Below are positions 13,775-13,842 of a stretch of 13,842 bases of DNA, one piece after another (within the stretch, counting starts at the first letter, position 1; each line of letters opens with the position of its first letter). The stretch lies in NCBI GenBank assembly GCA_003556835.1, contig PWQG01000010.1:1-13842 (forward strand), written 5' to 3'. Under the pieces are notes generated by a model. The model saw nothing but the letters and a program-made list of their open reading frames with translations. It did not search any database and had not been told where the DNA came from. Source of the DNA: Gammaproteobacteria bacterium (GTDB lineage: Bacteria; Pseudomonadota; Gammaproteobacteria; Pseudomonadales; Pseudohongiellaceae). The position numbers were made by a program, and so were the translations under genes.

Positions 13775-13842
13775 ATGAAGCACTACTCCGCCGAACGTAA
13801 GGAAGCCGTCCTGCGCAAGCTGGCACCGCCGATGAACCTCAC
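13775..13842 (+). CDS. IS transposase OrfA-like protein, first 22 codons (cut by window edge)
   Basis: ATG 13775, with AGGTG about seven bases upstream, opens MKHYSAERKEAVLRKLAPP and runs off the window. This opening closely matches IS3-type OrfA/HTH transposases that continue with a helix-turn-helix (typically an ELAxxEGIS-x-ATLYNWR-like segment). The class is judged from 22 residues only. The element lies inside the MNT gene, and its outer end is at about 13731-13736. Confidence 0.65.
   Translation, partial: MKHYSAERKEAVLRKLAPPMNL

Noticed and set aside
1..13842. CRISPR array, tRNA or rRNA genes
   Set aside because: No regularly spaced identical repeats with spacers and no recognisable tRNA or rRNA sequence were seen.

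Overview
The window looks like an accessory surface-polysaccharide island from a GC-rich proteobacterium, most likely a gammaproteobacterium. This is judged from codon use, the ManC and small sugar-transferase types, and the IS families; no species can be named. The genes are mostly GC-rich. The main exception is one AT-richer small lipoprotein gene on the left.

Left region (1-3370) is a scrapyard of mobile DNA. It holds the 5' part of an IS21-type istA gene with its terminal repeats (minus strand, running off the left edge) and a pair of 15-bp direct repeats. Next come a small Cys-rich lipoprotein gene (minus) and about 550 bp with no convincing gene. A DDE transposase pseudogene (minus, broken by an in-frame TGA and a frameshift) follows, then a short 5' remnant of an Rpn-type nuclease/transposase gene.

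Central region (3493-8963, plus strand) carries genes rarely described together: a roughly six-helix membrane protein of unknown family, a SAM-dependent methyltransferase, and a cyanophycin-synthetase-like ATP-grasp ligase without the Mur-type domain. A small overlapping ORF, a protein with two DUF4214-like repeats fused to a trypsin-like serine protease, and an unrecognised 206-residue protein complete it. A GC hairpin followed by a T-rich tract ends this part near 9073.

Right region (9107-13209, plus strand) is a conventional polysaccharide block: a 69-aa DUF6447-like protein, ManC (GDP-mannose synthesis), a GT2 glycosyltransferase, an SDR-family nucleotide-sugar epimerase/reductase and a PglC-sized initiating sugar-phosphate transferase. 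A UUCG-type hairpin with a T-tract closes it. The logic is: make GDP-mannose and a modified UDP-sugar, load the first sugar phosphate on the lipid carrier, and extend it. The central genes may modify, export or process a protein or peptide tied to the same cell-surface product.

Right edge (13153-13842): a minus-strand MNT/HepT-type toxin-antitoxin pair is broken at both ends. The nucleotidyltransferase 5' end is cut by an incoming IS, whose transposase starts at 13775 and runs off the window. The HepT-like 3' end was lost where it abuts the polysaccharide operon. The island is therefore bracketed by transposable-element debris on both sides.
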